From positions 1 through 64,000 of the forward strand of contig JBAOHD010000015.1 of the NCBI GenBank assembly GCA_037046615.1: DNA of 64,000 nt. Reading direction: 5' to 3'. The notes below the pieces were generated by a model. The model did no database searches, was not told the DNA's origin, and was given only the letters and a program-made list of their open reading frames with translations. Shown here one piece after another: positions 17,370-26,665 of the stretch. Every line of letters starts with the position of its first letter. Position 1 is the first letter of the stretch. Both the position numbers and the translations under genes were made by a program. The DNA is from Phosphoribacter sp037046615 (GTDB lineage Bacteria > Actinomycetota > Actinomycetes > Actinomycetales > Dermatophilaceae).

Positions 17370-18124
17370 GTCTGTTGGAAGCGTTCGATTTTTCCTTGGG
17401 TCTGCGGGTGGTTGCCTCGGCCGTTCTTCTGGGTGATGCCCAGGCGGGCCAGTTCAGCCTCGAAGGCGTTGCGTCCGCCGCGGACTCTGGTGGCGGCTTG
17501 TCGGACGGTGTACACCATCCCGTTGTCGGTGAGTGTGCTTGCGGGGCAGCCGTATTGGTCGATGGTGGCGCGGAAGGTCGCGAGCACGATCGGGCCGGTG
17601 ATCCGCCGGTGGGCGCTAACGTGTAACGCGAACCGGGAGTGATCATCGAGCCAGGTGATGACCTCGACGTCGGTGCCGTCACCGAGACGGACGTAGGTGA
17701 AGTCCGATTGCCAGCACTCGTTGGGCAGGTCGGCTTCGAACCGGGTGTAGGTGCTCTTGGGTCTCTTCTTCGGCGCCGCAGTGACCCGGCCGTGGCGGGT
17801 CAAGATCCGCGCCACCGTGGCCCGAGACACCTCGATCCCGTCCCGGGCAAGGTAGGCGCTGATCGTTTCCGGGCCACCGTCATGACCCGAGCTGATCAAC
17901 CGGTCGCGTTCGGCCAGAACCGCCACGACCACAACGGTCGGTGTCGCTGCCGGTGACCTGTGCGGCGCTCGTGACCGGGGTTCCACCGCCCCCGCACCCT
18001 CGGCCCGGTAGCGCGCCATCAGCTTGCTGACCCACCCCTTGGACACCCCGTAACGGCGACTGACCTGCGCCTGCGAGAGGCCCTGCACAGTGACAGTGGT
18101 GATGATCAATCTGGCCTTGGACAC
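17370..18124 (-). pseudogene. IS481 transposase, C-terminus lost to the IS3 insertion
   Basis: The start at 18,124 opens MSKARLIITTVTVQGLSQAQ and a helix-turn-helix (VSRRYGVSKGWVSKLMARY). It continues into the DDE core: WQSDFTYVRL (first D) and ASTLTDNGMVYT (second D). The reading KIERFQQT then runs into the IS3 terminal repeat at 17,369, so the last part after the catalytic Glu is missing and cannot be found beyond the IS3 element. Confidence 0.85.
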
Positions 18125-18168
18125 CCCCGCATCCGACCCTGCCAGTGTTTCCTATGTCTTGAGACATC

Positions 18169-19238
18169 GGTGACACCCCGAGGCGGCTAAGTGCCGCCAC
18201 CCTGCCCTCCGAGGCGACGCTGGAGCAGTACCTCGAGAGAGACCCTTCCCTGCTCGGCGAGCGGCTCCTCGTCATCGGCCGGCAGGTCAGGACGCCGCAC
18301 GGCAAGTTCATCGACCTGCTCGCCATGGACGGTGAGGGCAACCTGCACGTCCTCGAGCTCAAGCGCGACAAGACCCCGCGTGACGTCGTTGCCCAGGTCC
18401 TCGACTATGGCTCGTGGGTCAGCACCCTCGACCGCGACTCGATCATCGACCTCGCCAACGCTCACTTCGGCGACGTGCAGTTTGAAGCAGCCTTCTACGA
18501 GGTTTTCGGCGCCACTGCACCCGACGAACTCAACGCCAGCCTGCAGCTCACGATCGTCGCCACCGACCTCGACGCCGACTCTGAGCGCATCGTCACCTAT
18601 CTGCGCAGCTTCGGCGTGCCGGTGAACGCCGTCTTCTTCTCCTACCTCGAAGACGATGGCCGCCGCTATCTCGCGCGTTCGTGGCTCGCGAGGGAGGACG
18701 AGAGCGAGGCCGCCGGCACGGCATACGGGAAGAGCAGGAAAGGCAAGCGAGCCGAGTGGAATGGGCGTGACTGGTTCGTCTCCTTCGGCGACGATCCCCA
18801 AGGGCGATCCTGGGCCGACGGGCTGAAGTACGGCTTCTGTCAGCGCGGGGGGTGACGCGTGGTACTCGCGGAGTCTGCGCAATCTGCCGCTCGGGGGACG
18901 GGTCAACGTGCATGTCCCCGGTCGTGGGTATGTTGCGATCGGTGAGGTCATCGGGTTGGCTCAGCGGTTCGATGAGGCCCGAGTGAGCGTCGACGGGGTC
19001 GACGTCCCGCTCGCTGCCCAGTCTTTGGTCGGGCAGCTACGAGCGCGGCAAGGACGGGCAGCGGGCATCTGATGAGGTGGCCGAGTGGGTGGTGCCTGTG
19101 CGGTGGTTCACCGCTGTGCCCCCCGAGCAGGCGTATTGGGAAAAGGGCATGTTCGCCAACCAGAACAGCGCCTGCAAGCTCCGACAAGAGTTCACCCTCG
19201 AACGTCTCGCCGCCCACTTCGCGCTGGATCTGGACTGA
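18169..19238 (+). pseudogene. predicted PDDEXK (DUF91/NucS-like) nuclease, 5'-truncated and frameshifted
   Basis: Coding begins directly at the IS481 end (RLSAATLPSEATLEQYLERD) without a start codon, so the element removed the N-terminus. FIDLLAMDGEGNLHVLELKRDK is the catalytic D...ELK of NucS-like nucleases. The frame ends in a G6 run near 18,846. Reading resumes in another frame (SLRNLPLGGRVNVHVPGRGY, VAIGEVIGLAQRFDEARV) and, after a second change near 19,030, ends with VRWFTAVPPEQAYWEKGMFA ... HFALDLD at 19,238. The family has such a C-terminal domain, so the two frame changes are either indels or decay. Confidence 0.7.
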
Positions 19239-19411
19239 CGCGCCAAGCTAGGGGAGTTCTGCTTGGAGCCCGCGGTCACGCTCTACCTTGACCCAACCCC
19301 ACGTCGCGGGAGGTCGCGGGCGAGATGGGTACCCGTACTCATGACCGTCCCCGCAGCGATCCGGTAGACAGGACCGACACGCGTGGTGCCACGCGAAGAG
19401 GACGGAGGATC

Positions 19412-19729
19412 ATGAGCGGCTTCAGCGTCGACACCGCCTCGCTCGGCCAGGCGGGTGGGCGGGTCCAAGCCGCGAGCGCACCGCTGCCACCCTGCGAGCC
19501 CGCGCTCACGGCAGCCGGCCGCGCTCTCCCCGGAGGCGCGTCCGAGCGGGCGCTGCCCGAGGTCGGGGCCGCCATTGACGCGTGGGTCACGGCCTGGCTG
19601 AAGGCCACCGACAGTCTCGGGATCGGTCTGTCGACGAGTGCCACCGGGTATGCCGTCTCGGAGGAGTATGCCGCCGGGCGTTACGCGGCTGCGGCGCGGC
19701 CGCCGTCGGATCCGAGAGCACGCTCGTGA
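19412..19729 (+). CDS. small WXG100/EspC-like secretion-associated protein
   Basis: The ATG at 19,412 has GGAGGA just upstream. The 105-residue helical protein (FSVDTASLGQAGGRVQAAS, then IDAWVTAWLKATDSLGIGLS) resembles the EspC/T7SS-target group, which forms helical hairpins and pairs with LXG-type effectors. Its stop overlaps the start of the effector gene (GTGA). It is probably a chaperone or targeting partner for export by a type VII system encoded elsewhere. Confidence 0.6.
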   Translation: MSGFSVDTASLGQAGGRVQAASAPLPPCEPALTAAGRALPGGASERALPEVGAAIDAWVTAWLKATDSLGIGLSTSATGYAVSEEYAAGRYAAAARPPSDPRARS

Positions 19730-20837
19730 TCACCCTCGAGAGCCTGCGCCAGTGGGAGACCGCCCCCCTTGAGGCGGCCGGGCGTCGCCTCGGGACCCTC
19801 ACCGACGAGCTGACCGAACGCGCCGAGCAGGTGCGCCGGACCCGCGGGCTGGACTGGTCTGGCCCGGCGTCGATCGCGGCAGCGGCCGCACGCGCGGCGC
19901 TGGTGGCACCCGTCGATGATTTCGTTGCCTCGCTCGATCGGGTGCGCCGCACGGTGCTGGCGGCCAGCTCGGCTGTGGAGAGCCTCCGAGGCCAGCTCGC
20001 GGATCTCGATGTCGACGCGGCCGATCATGGCTTCCGGATCGGGCCCGACGGGTCGGTATCCGACCTCCGCGGTCCGCGGGAGTTCCCGACCCAGGCCGAG
20101 GCCGACGCCTACACCACCCAGCGGGCTCGCCTGGCCCAGGACTTCGCGGGGCGGGCCGGCAGCCTGCTCAACCTCGGCTCGGAGATCGACCAGTCGGTGG
20201 CTTCGGTCGCCGTCACGCTCACTCCGTCAGGTATGCCGTCCGGCGAGCTCGACGACATCCTCCGCGACTACCAGGTCAGTGACGACACAGTCGTCACGTG
20301 GGAGCCGGGCTGGCCGTTGAACGAGTTCACCGACCCTGTCAAGGTCACCGCGCACGAGGCCGAGTTGCTCGACGGGCTCGGTCTTTTCCAGATGAAGGAC
20401 TTCAGGGACATCCGCGACCGGGCCTTTGCCGAGGCCGACGCTCAGTTCCCGTCCGCCGACCGCAACGACGACCACAATGACGCCTACCGGCATACCTATT
20501 GGAATGCACTCATGGCGTCGCGCTTCGGAGGCAACTGGGCCGAGGACTACGCGACCGCCCACGAGCGGTTGCCGGGCAACCCGCCCAGCGCGAGGCCATG
20601 GACCTCTACAACAACAAGGTCGGCCGGCAGATCGCGGCCGCTCATCCCGACGCCAGCCACGACGAACTCGCTCGCTATGTGCGGGAGGCTGTCGACCAGG
20701 GCAAGGTTGTTGTCATCGACCGCAACGGGCAACTCGCGTGGAGCAACGGCGTCCCGGTCGGGCAGACCGGACACGTCCAGGACGGGCCGCTGCCCGGCAA
20801 AGACCCCCAGGCACACGGGGACGGAGCCAAGAGTTGA
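19726..20837 (+). pseudogene. LXG/WXG-type secreted effector with C-terminal DUF6973-like domain, one frameshift
   Basis: The GTG at 19,726 begins ITLESLRQWETAPLEAAGRR, an N-terminal helical domain of about 150 residues like T7SS-exported proteins. The C-terminal part NDDHNDAYRHTYWNALMASR and NWAEDYATAHE matches the DUF6973 pattern. One extra C in a CCCGCCCAG run near 20,583 breaks the frame; the true ending (AQREAMDLYNNKVGRQIAAA ... WSNGVPVGQTG) lies in the next frame up to 20,837. Toxic activity is inferred from domain layout; no catalytic residues can be assigned. Confidence 0.6.
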
Positions 20838-21253
20838 CCACATCCCTGACCCGCCGGGCGGTCCTCGCCCTCATGCCCATGACCCTGCTGGCCGCCTGCA
20901 CCGGAAGGACCGACGTGGCTCTTGTCAGCGACGACACCCTCGACAAGGCCCTCGTGGCCCAGACCACAGCGACGGCACCTCGCCTCCTGCGCGACCTGAC
21001 CGGATTCGCCTGGGACGAGGTCATGCTCGTCTCCGAGGGCACGACCGCCGGCGAGATCCAGGGGCTCACCGGGCAGCGCATCATCAAGGGCGACCGCTAT
21101 CTGAGTTCGGCCAACCTCATGGTCTTCCGGACCGGCGGCGAGGTGACCAAGGCCGTGATGATCAGTCCCGACGCCTTCTCGTCGCACGATCTGCGCCGCT
21201 GGTTTGGCCGCGACGTGACCGTGGGGACAGGCTCAATCCTTCGGCTGACCTGA
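20834..21253 (+). CDS. lipoprotein, possible immunity or partner of the effector
   Basis: Start TTG at 20,834 overlaps the effector stop by 3 bases. N-terminal RR followed by LALMPMTLLAACTG gives a lipobox (LAAC), so the protein is predicted to be a lipoprotein anchored on the outer face of the membrane. The remaining 115 residues have no recognised domain. A membrane-anchored protein directly coupled to a secreted toxin-like protein is a common place for an immunity gene, but this is inference. Confidence 0.6.
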   Translation: MTTSLTRRAVLALMPMTLLAACTGRTDVALVSDDTLDKALVAQTTATAPRLLRDLTGFAWDEVMLVSEGTTAGEIQGLTGQRIIKGDRYLSSANLMVFRTGGEVTKAVMISPDAFSSHDLRRWFGRDVTVGTGSILRLT

Positions 21254-21777
21254 GGTGGATGCCTGGCGCCCCTCGCCTCGCCTCGCCTTGTCTTGCCTTG
21301 TCTCGCCTCGCCTTGTCTTGTCAGGGTTGTTCCGGATTGGCGCGCCTGTTTCCGTGACAGTCCGGAACAACCCTGGCAGCCACCGCGGAGGAGGGTTGGT
21401 GACTATGAGTCTTGGGGGACACTGTCGGCGACCGGCCACACGTCCTCGATGACCCATTCTGGCCGGGGGGCTCGCCTAGCAGTCGTGACAGGCGAGGTCG
21501 AGGAGCGCTAGTGCGTCGATGGCGGCGCCGGCATAGGGCCGAACGTCTCGTGGCCCGGGCGCTGCGGGCACTCCGACGGTCCTCGCGGCCCACCATGATC
21601 ACAGTTTGACAGCGGCCCCTGGCGCCGGATTACCTCAAGGTCCGTGAAGGGCCCAGACGGCCCTCCGTGCTCTTCTTCCACACCCTGATCTCGACCGCAG
21701 CCTCACCCAACGCCTGTGTCAGGTCATCGACCTCGGCCTCCAGCTGGGCCGCCAGCGAGGGTGCGTCACCCTGAGTC
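21254..21777. other. 524-bp intergenic region with low-complexity tract and hairpin
   Basis: 21,270-21,320 is a run of degenerate CCTCG/CCTTG/TCTTG pentamers. A perfect 15-bp inverted repeat follows (21,322-21,375). No gene is supported. Confidence 0.5.
21322..21375. terminator. perfect 15-bp inverted repeat, possible terminator
   Basis: CAGGGTTGTTCCGGA (21,322-21,336) pairs with TCCGGAACAACCCTG (21,361-21,375) around a 24-nt loop. It follows the lipoprotein gene. The loop is long for an intrinsic terminator and there is no U-tract. Confidence 0.5.
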
Positions 21778-22238
21778 ATGGGACAGTCCATCCTCGCGAT
21801 CGCCGGCACCCTGCTGGGCGCGATCGTCGCCTTCGTTTCGCAGACGCTGACGGCAAATCGACAGCACCGATTCCTCGTCGCCGAGACTCACCGCAAAGAG
21901 CGGCCCGAGGCGGTCCTCGGGGTCCGACCGCGTTGCTCGCCTACCGTCACGCTCAGCTTGCCCGTCGCAAGCACGAACTCGCCCACGGCGGCGCAGATCC
22001 TGGTCCTATCGCCGAGGTCAGGTCGGCTCGCGCAGAGGCGTGCTCGGCGGTCTACAAACTCGAACTCCCCACCGACGACCCCGACGTCCGCGTCGCGGCA
22101 TACGCCCTCCTCGCACACATCAAGCAACTCAAGATCCACACCGCTCCCGACCTTCTCGACGTCGAAGGTGCCGCGGTGCACCACGGCATACAGGAGTTCG
22201 TGGCGACCGCGCGCGAACGGCTCGGCTTCATCCCCTGA
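21778..22238 (+). pseudogene. small membrane-anchored protein, one frameshift
   Basis: The ATG at 21,778 gives one transmembrane segment (ILAIAGTLLGAIVAFVSQTL) and TANRQHRFLVAETHRKER. Near 21,905-21,935 the coding signal moves to the frame reading LAYRHAQLARRKHELAHGGA ... ALLAHIKQLKIHTAPDLLDV, ending at 22,238. Restored length is about 150 residues with a cytoplasmic helical domain. No family is recognised. Confidence 0.45.
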
Positions 22239-22246
22239 GGGCCCGT

Positions 22247-22357
22247 ATGCCGCCCCGGTGGTCGGCCCTCGGCGTCAGGATTGCGGGGCGACAGCCCGAC
22301 GCAACGCGACTCCGCTATTGGGACGGAGCGCGTTGGACCGAGCACATCGCGGACTGA
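22247..22357 (+). CDS. very short DUF2510-like fragment
   Basis: The 36-residue reading ends LRYWDGARWTEHIAD, the signature tail of DUF2510 domains (normally followed by more protein). It is either a detached fragment or a degenerate copy. It carries a GTATGCCG motif over its start codon. Confidence 0.35.
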   Translation: MPPRWSALGVRIAGRQPDATRLRYWDGARWTEHIAD

Positions 22358-22435
22358 CCGCAGTCCTTCAGCGTCACGCAGTGGCCTCACCACCCCTACG
22401 TGACGGTGTCAGGGCTTCTGTGGTACCCATCACGG

Positions 22436-23269
22436 GTGACCTCCGCGCCGCCCGACCGCGTGCCCACTGGGTATGCCGCGCCGCCCGGCCAGGCCCCAGA
22501 TTCGGCCCGGGCCAGGGCACAACAGGCGGAGCAGGTTTGGGCACAGGAGGCGGCGTCGGCTCAGCGTTCTGGACAGGAGGCTGCGCCCTTCCCGGCCGCC
22601 GCGATCGTCCCCGTCAAGGCTCTCGACCTCGCCAAGTCTCGGCTCGACCTGCCCGCAGGCGCTCGCCGCCAGTTGGCACTTGCTTTCGCGGCCGACACCC
22701 TCGCAGCGCTGGCCGCCTGCCCTGAGGTCGCCGGGATCGTGGTCGTCACCGCCGACCCCGAGGTCGCGGCGCTCGCAGCCGGGCGAGGCGCCCGCGTGGT
22801 CCACGACGACACCGACAGCCTCGATGACGCGGTGGCGTTGGGTGTCACGACCTTGGCCTCCGGGCGATGCCAACCGTGCGCCACGACGCACGATCGGCCT
22901 AGCGCGAGCCAGCGCCGTGGCGAGGCCGGCATCCTCGTCGCCCCCTCTGACCTCCCGGCCTTGCGCTCCGCCGACGTCTCGAAGGTCCTCCGCCGGGCCG
23001 CCGGCCACGCATCCGCTTTCGTCCCTGACCGCGCGGGCACCGGGACGACGATGGTCGTCACTGCGCCGGGGAGGCGGGTCGTCACGGCATTCGGCCAGGG
23101 GTCGGCGGCACGGCATACGGGCTTGGGCTTGTATGCCGTCCACTCCGCGCCCGTGCGCGCCCGGCATGACGTCGACACGCTGGCCGACCTGAGTGCGGCG
23201 GCTGCGCTGGGAGTGGGCGAAGCCACCGCAGCGCTCCTGCGCGCGGGCGTGTTTGACGTGCGCGGGTGA
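22436..23269 (+). CDS. cofC: 2-phospho-L-lactate / phosphoenolpyruvate guanylyltransferase
   Basis: Makes the guanylylated precursor for coenzyme F420 (CofC/FbiD). From the GTG at 22,436 there is a Pro/Gln-rich leader of about 55 residues. The catalytic domain follows: AAIVPVKALDLAKSRLD (nucleotide-binding loop and lysine), GIVVVTADPEVAALA, GILVAPSDLPALRSADV and TGTTMVVTAPG. The leader is longer than usual and the start could be further in. An F420-dependent dehydrogenase lies two genes downstream, which supports the assignment. Confidence 0.85.
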   Translation: MTSAPPDRVPTGYAAPPGQAPDSARARAQQAEQVWAQEAASAQRSGQEAAPFPAAAIVPVKALDLAKSRLDLPAGARRQLALAFAADTLAALAACPEVAGIVVVTADPEVAALAAGRGARVVHDDTDSLDDAVALGVTTLASGRCQPCATTHDRPSASQRRGEAGILVAPSDLPALRSADVSKVLRRAAGHASAFVPDRAGTGTTMVVTAPGRRVVTAFGQGSAARHTGLGLYAVHSAPVRARHDVDTLADLSAAAALGVGEATAALLRAGVFDVRG

Positions 23270-23309
23270 TCATCCGGCAAGCCGGGCCGGGCAGATCGAC
23301 AAGTGAGCG

Positions 23310-24791
23310 TCAGCTGCGTCGGCGGAAGCGGACGGTCTTGGCCCCGCGAGTCCGCGTGAGCTCGTGGTGATAGGCGGGGTCGTGGATAAGTCGGTGGTGA
23401 TAGCCGCACAGGGGCACGGCGCAGGAGAGGTCGGAGCGGCCGCCACGGGACCAGGGATCTTCGTGGTGGAGTTCGCACCAGGCGTAGGGGCGGTCGCAGT
23501 CTTGGGCGGCACAGTTGTTGTAGACGACGGCGAGGGCGGTGCGTTGTGGGTCTGTGAAGAAGCGTTCTTGGCGGCCCAGGTCGAGGACCTGGCTGGGGCC
23601 ACCGAGGACAGCGGGGAGGATCCCGGCGTTGCAGGCGGTCCGGCGTGCTGCCGCGGCTGAGAGCGTCACTCCGGTGTCGGCGGTGGTCGCGCCGGCCGTG
23701 GGGGTCAGCTCGAGCAGGGTGCCGGTCGCGGCGTGCACGGTGGCCTGGAGGTGGGCGGCTTTGGCCGCGCCGAGGGCTTGCTCGAGGGTCATGGTGACGA
23801 TGACGGTGGAGGCGACCTTGCCGGTGAGTCGCTCGGTGTCGAGGTGCTCGATGAGGTCGACCAATGCACGCCCGCGGCGTTGCGCCCAATCCAGGCTTGG
23901 CCAGTCACCATTGCGGCCGTCGTGGCTGCGGGTGGCGACGGACCCTGCGGCGACCGACCCGTCGGTGGTCAAGCCGGCGGGTGTCTGCCCGTCGGCCAGC
24001 GCTGCCTCGGCACCCTTGCGCAGGTGGTCACGGCGGGGTGAGGTCATCGTCTGCAAGACCTTGTGCAAGGTCCGGGCGGTCAGGGTCGGCAGCACCGCCG
24101 CGAGCTTGGTCGTGCCGTCACCCTGGTCATGGATCGTCACCGACGCCACCGCATAAGCCCGCCGCTCCTCGTCGGCGAGCTGAGCCTCGACGTGTCCGGC
24201 GACCTCCTGAGCCGAGCGGTCTGCCGCTGCCAACGCCACCAGCGCTGCCCGATGCAGCTTGGGCGGGTCCAACCGGCGGGCATCACGCACGAGCGAGGCC
24301 TCGACCCGGTCGCGCTCGGGCAGAGGCAAATCCCCGGGCAGCTTGCTCATCGCGCTGGCGATGATGCCCGCGCTGCGCCCCGACATCTCGCCCGCTTGCA
24401 GGGCGGTGCGCGTGAGCTCCAATCCGCTGTCGAGCGCGGTGGCCAAGACGACGTCTCGCTGGGCGGTGGCGGCCCCAGCGCGAGTCGTCGACGCCACCCA
24501 CGCCGCGGTCGACGAGTGGCCGGTGCCGCGATAGCTCTGCTGCCGATCAACCCGGGCGACGAGCGCCAGTCTGACCGCCTCCACTCGACGGGCGATGCGC
24601 TCGACTTCCTCGATGTCAGCGCTGGTCACCACACTCTCAGGGAAGGCCAGTCGCGCGTGGACCTTGTCGAGGACGGCATGCACCAACCGGGCGTGACCCG
24701 CCACGACCCCGCGCGTCGACACCGCCCCAAACGACCGCGCCCCGGCCGGCGACAAGCCGACTGCGATGTGGTCGATGGGGAGGATCGTCAT
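23310..24791 (-). CDS. DUF222/HNH endonuclease domain protein
   Basis: Starts at the ATG 24,791 (MTILPIDH); 493 residues. The N-terminal helical DUF222 (13E12-type) region includes RGTGHSSTAAWVASTT and AGEMSGRSAGIIASAM. The C-terminal HNH core is NNCAAQDCDRPYAWCELHHE with DLSCAVPLCGYHHRLIH, including the metal-binding cysteines and histidines. This family is abundant in actinobacterial chromosomes, often in several copies, and is thought to be mobile-intron-like or defensive; the true role is unknown. Confidence 0.9.
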   Translation of the reverse strand: MTILPIDHIAVGLSPAGARSFGAVSTRGVVAGHARLVHAVLDKVHARLAFPESVVTSADIEEVERIARRVEAVRLALVARVDRQQSYRGTGHSSTAAWVASTTRAGAATAQRDVVLATALDSGLELTRTALQAGEMSGRSAGIIASAMSKLPGDLPLPERDRVEASLVRDARRLDPPKLHRAALVALAAADRSAQEVAGHVEAQLADEERRAYAVASVTIHDQGDGTTKLAAVLPTLTARTLHKVLQTMTSPRRDHLRKGAEAALADGQTPAGLTTDGSVAAGSVATRSHDGRNGDWPSLDWAQRRGRALVDLIEHLDTERLTGKVASTVIVTMTLEQALGAAKAAHLQATVHAATGTLLELTPTAGATTADTGVTLSAAAARRTACNAGILPAVLGGPSQVLDLGRQERFFTDPQRTALAVVYNNCAAQDCDRPYAWCELHHEDPWSRGGRSDLSCAVPLCGYHHRLIHDPAYHHELTRTRGAKTVRFRRRS

Positions 24792-25062
24792 GCGTCCATC
24801 GTAGTCGAACAGGTGTCCTAACACAAGAGTCAATCGCGTCATATTGCAGTCGAATCCGGCCACTCGCCGCCCGCCACGGGGCCAGTGGCCCATCTGCCAT
24901 CTCCACCTCAACGCTGCCCGAACCAGCCCCGAAGCCCCGCCGCACGCCTCCCCACGGAGCCGCAACTCCGCACCCGACCTCCCCCAAGCGCCCGTGGTGA
25001 CGGATGATGCAGGGGAGGTCCCCGCCGCCGGCGACGCAACGGCATACCCGAAAGAAGGTCCC

Positions 25063-26124
25063 GTGACAGCCCACCGCACCACCCCCGCGACTGCCCCCAC
25101 ACTGCGCGTCGGCTACAAGGCGTCGGCGGAGCAGTTCGCGCCGCTGGAACTCGCGCGGTATGCCGTGCGCGCCGAGGGACTCGGTCTGGACTCGGTCACC
25201 GTCTCCGACCATTTCCAACCGTGGCGGCTCGAGGGTGGTCACGCCCCGAGCGCGCTCGCGTGGATGCCGTGGGTCCTCGCGCGCACCGAGCGGGTCCTCG
25301 TCGGCACCTCGGTGCTCACGCCGACCTTCCGCTACAACCCGGCCGTCATGGCGCAGACCTTCGCGACGATGGCCTGCCTCGCGCCGGGTCGGGTCATCCT
25401 TGGTGTCGGCACGGGTGAGGCGCTCAACGAGGTCGCCGTCGGGTCCGTGAGCGACGGGGAGTGGCCGGCGTTCAAGGAGCGCTTCGCACGGCTGCGCGAG
25501 GCGGTCACCCTCATGCGGCGGCTGTGGACGGAGGACCGGGTCAGTTTTGCCGGCGACTACTTCCGCACCGAGGACGCCGCGATCTACGACCGCCCGGCTG
25601 TGTCTGTGCCGGTCTATGTCGCGGCCGGTGGGCCGGTCGTCGCGCGGTATGCCGGGCGGGTCGCCGACGGCTTCATCTGCACCTCCGGCAAGGGCCGGGA
25701 GTTGTATGCCGACCAGCTCGTCCCCGCGGTCGACGAGGGGTTGGCCAAGGCCGGCCGGGATCCGGGCGCAATCGACCGGATGATCGAGATCAAACTGTCG
25801 TGGGATCCCGACCCCGAGTTGGCCCTGGAGAACTGCCGCTTCTGGGCACCGCTGTCGCTTTCGGCGGAGCAGAAGCACTCGATCCACAGCCCGGCCGAGA
25901 TGGAGAAGGCGGCCGACGAGCTGCCGATCGAGCAGGTGGCCAAGCGCTGGATCGTCGCGTCGCGGCCCGAGGATGTCGTCGAGGCGCTGCGGGTTTATAC
26001 CGACCTTGGCTTCACCCACCTCGTGCTGCACGGGCCGGGCCACGACCAGGAACGGTTCCTGCGGACCTTCGCCGAGCAGGTCCTGCCTGGCGTGCGCGAG
26101 CTCGTGCCGACACCGCAGTCCTGA
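25063..26124 (+). CDS. fgd: F420-dependent glucose-6-phosphate dehydrogenase
   Basis: Luciferase-like monooxygenase fold enzyme that reduces coenzyme F420 with glucose-6-phosphate. The GTG at 25,063 follows AAAGAAGG. Diagnostic segments: VGYKASAEQFAPLELARYAV, SVTVSDHFQPW, GTSVLTPTFRYNPAVMAQTF, GVGTGEALNE, and the C-terminal LGFTHLVLHGPGHDQERFL. Length of 353 residues is slightly above the mycobacterial enzyme because of the N-terminal leader. It is divergently arranged with the HNH gene and near cofC. Confidence 0.9.
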   Translation: MTAHRTTPATAPTLRVGYKASAEQFAPLELARYAVRAEGLGLDSVTVSDHFQPWRLEGGHAPSALAWMPWVLARTERVLVGTSVLTPTFRYNPAVMAQTFATMACLAPGRVILGVGTGEALNEVAVGSVSDGEWPAFKERFARLREAVTLMRRLWTEDRVSFAGDYFRTEDAAIYDRPAVSVPVYVAAGGPVVARYAGRVADGFICTSGKGRELYADQLVPAVDEGLAKAGRDPGAIDRMIEIKLSWDPDPELALENCRFWAPLSLSAEQKHSIHSPAEMEKAADELPIEQVAKRWIVASRPEDVVEALRVYTDLGFTHLVLHGPGHDQERFLRTFAEQVLPGVRELVPTPQS

Positions 26125-26665
26125 GCCTGATCGCCCCCGGATGGTGGGGATCGCATGAAAGGCCGCCGGATAGAGGAAGTCAGGTGCAGGCCGGATGGGT
26201 TCAGCTGGCCTGGAACCTCGCGAACCTGACCGCCAGCAACTCCCTGTCCGGCCGTTCAGACGCGCGACGAGCCGTCCTGAGTGCGCGCGGCGAGCCAAGC
26301 CATCGCCTCACCTCTCAGGCGGTGTTGCTGCTCGGCACTCCACATGGGGCCAGCCTGTCAGAGACACGGGACTGGGCAGCGTGCTTCTGGCAGCGCTTTC
26401 GCGCGTGACTTCGGTGAGTGGAAGGGCGCGAGTGGCGGTTTGGGTCGAGTGAAAGGGCAGGTATGCCGCCTTCGGGAGCTGGGAAGGCGGCATACCTGCC
26501 CTTTCACAGCCAGGAGGCGCCCGCCCATCGCGCTGTCGCCTAACGTCTGCACGTGACGCCTCGGCGGCGAGCAGATGACGGCTCGCCGATCATTGGCCGT
26601 CGAGATGCTCCGGTATGCCGTGAACGGCCAGGACCAGCAGGACCGGTCGAGTAGCGTCTGGAAAC
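26125..26665. other. 541-bp intergenic region with a strong hairpin
   Basis: No convincing gene. Contains the motif-bearing hairpin at 26,449-26,507 and another motif copy near 26,612. Confidence 0.6.
26449..26507. terminator. perfect 25-bp hairpin carrying GTATGCCG in each arm
   Basis: Arms 26,449-26,473 and 26,483-26,507 are exact complements around a 9-nt loop. Each arm holds CAGGTATGCCGCC or its complement at its centre. It lies downstream of fgd and may terminate it. In Neisseria and Haemophilus, uptake sequences are often paired like this as terminators. Confidence 0.8.

Larger units (their letters stand above)
15976..18168 (-). mobile_element. IS481-family element, interrupted by an IS3 element and partly deleted
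   Basis: GATGTCTCAAGACAT at 15,976-15,990 and its reverse complement at 18,154-18,168 mark the two ends, with GGAAAC following in both. The transposase reads on the minus strand from 18,124. The IS3 element 16,022-17,369 sits inside. Only 31 bp remain between the left terminal repeat and the IS3 element, too little for the missing C-terminus, so insertion came with a deletion. No target duplication is evident. Confidence 0.75.

Noticed and set aside
19582..21357. 591-codon frame across the effector and lipoprotein
   Set aside because: Correct only from 19,726 to about 20,583; afterwards it is a shadow of the shifted frame.
22561..23889. 442-codon minus-strand frame
   Set aside because: Shadow of cofC and of the HNH gene in other frames; composition is low complexity.
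26195..26408. Possible coding frames between fgd and the 26,666 gene
   Set aside because: No ribosome site, no consistent codon pattern and overlapping alternatives in several frames.
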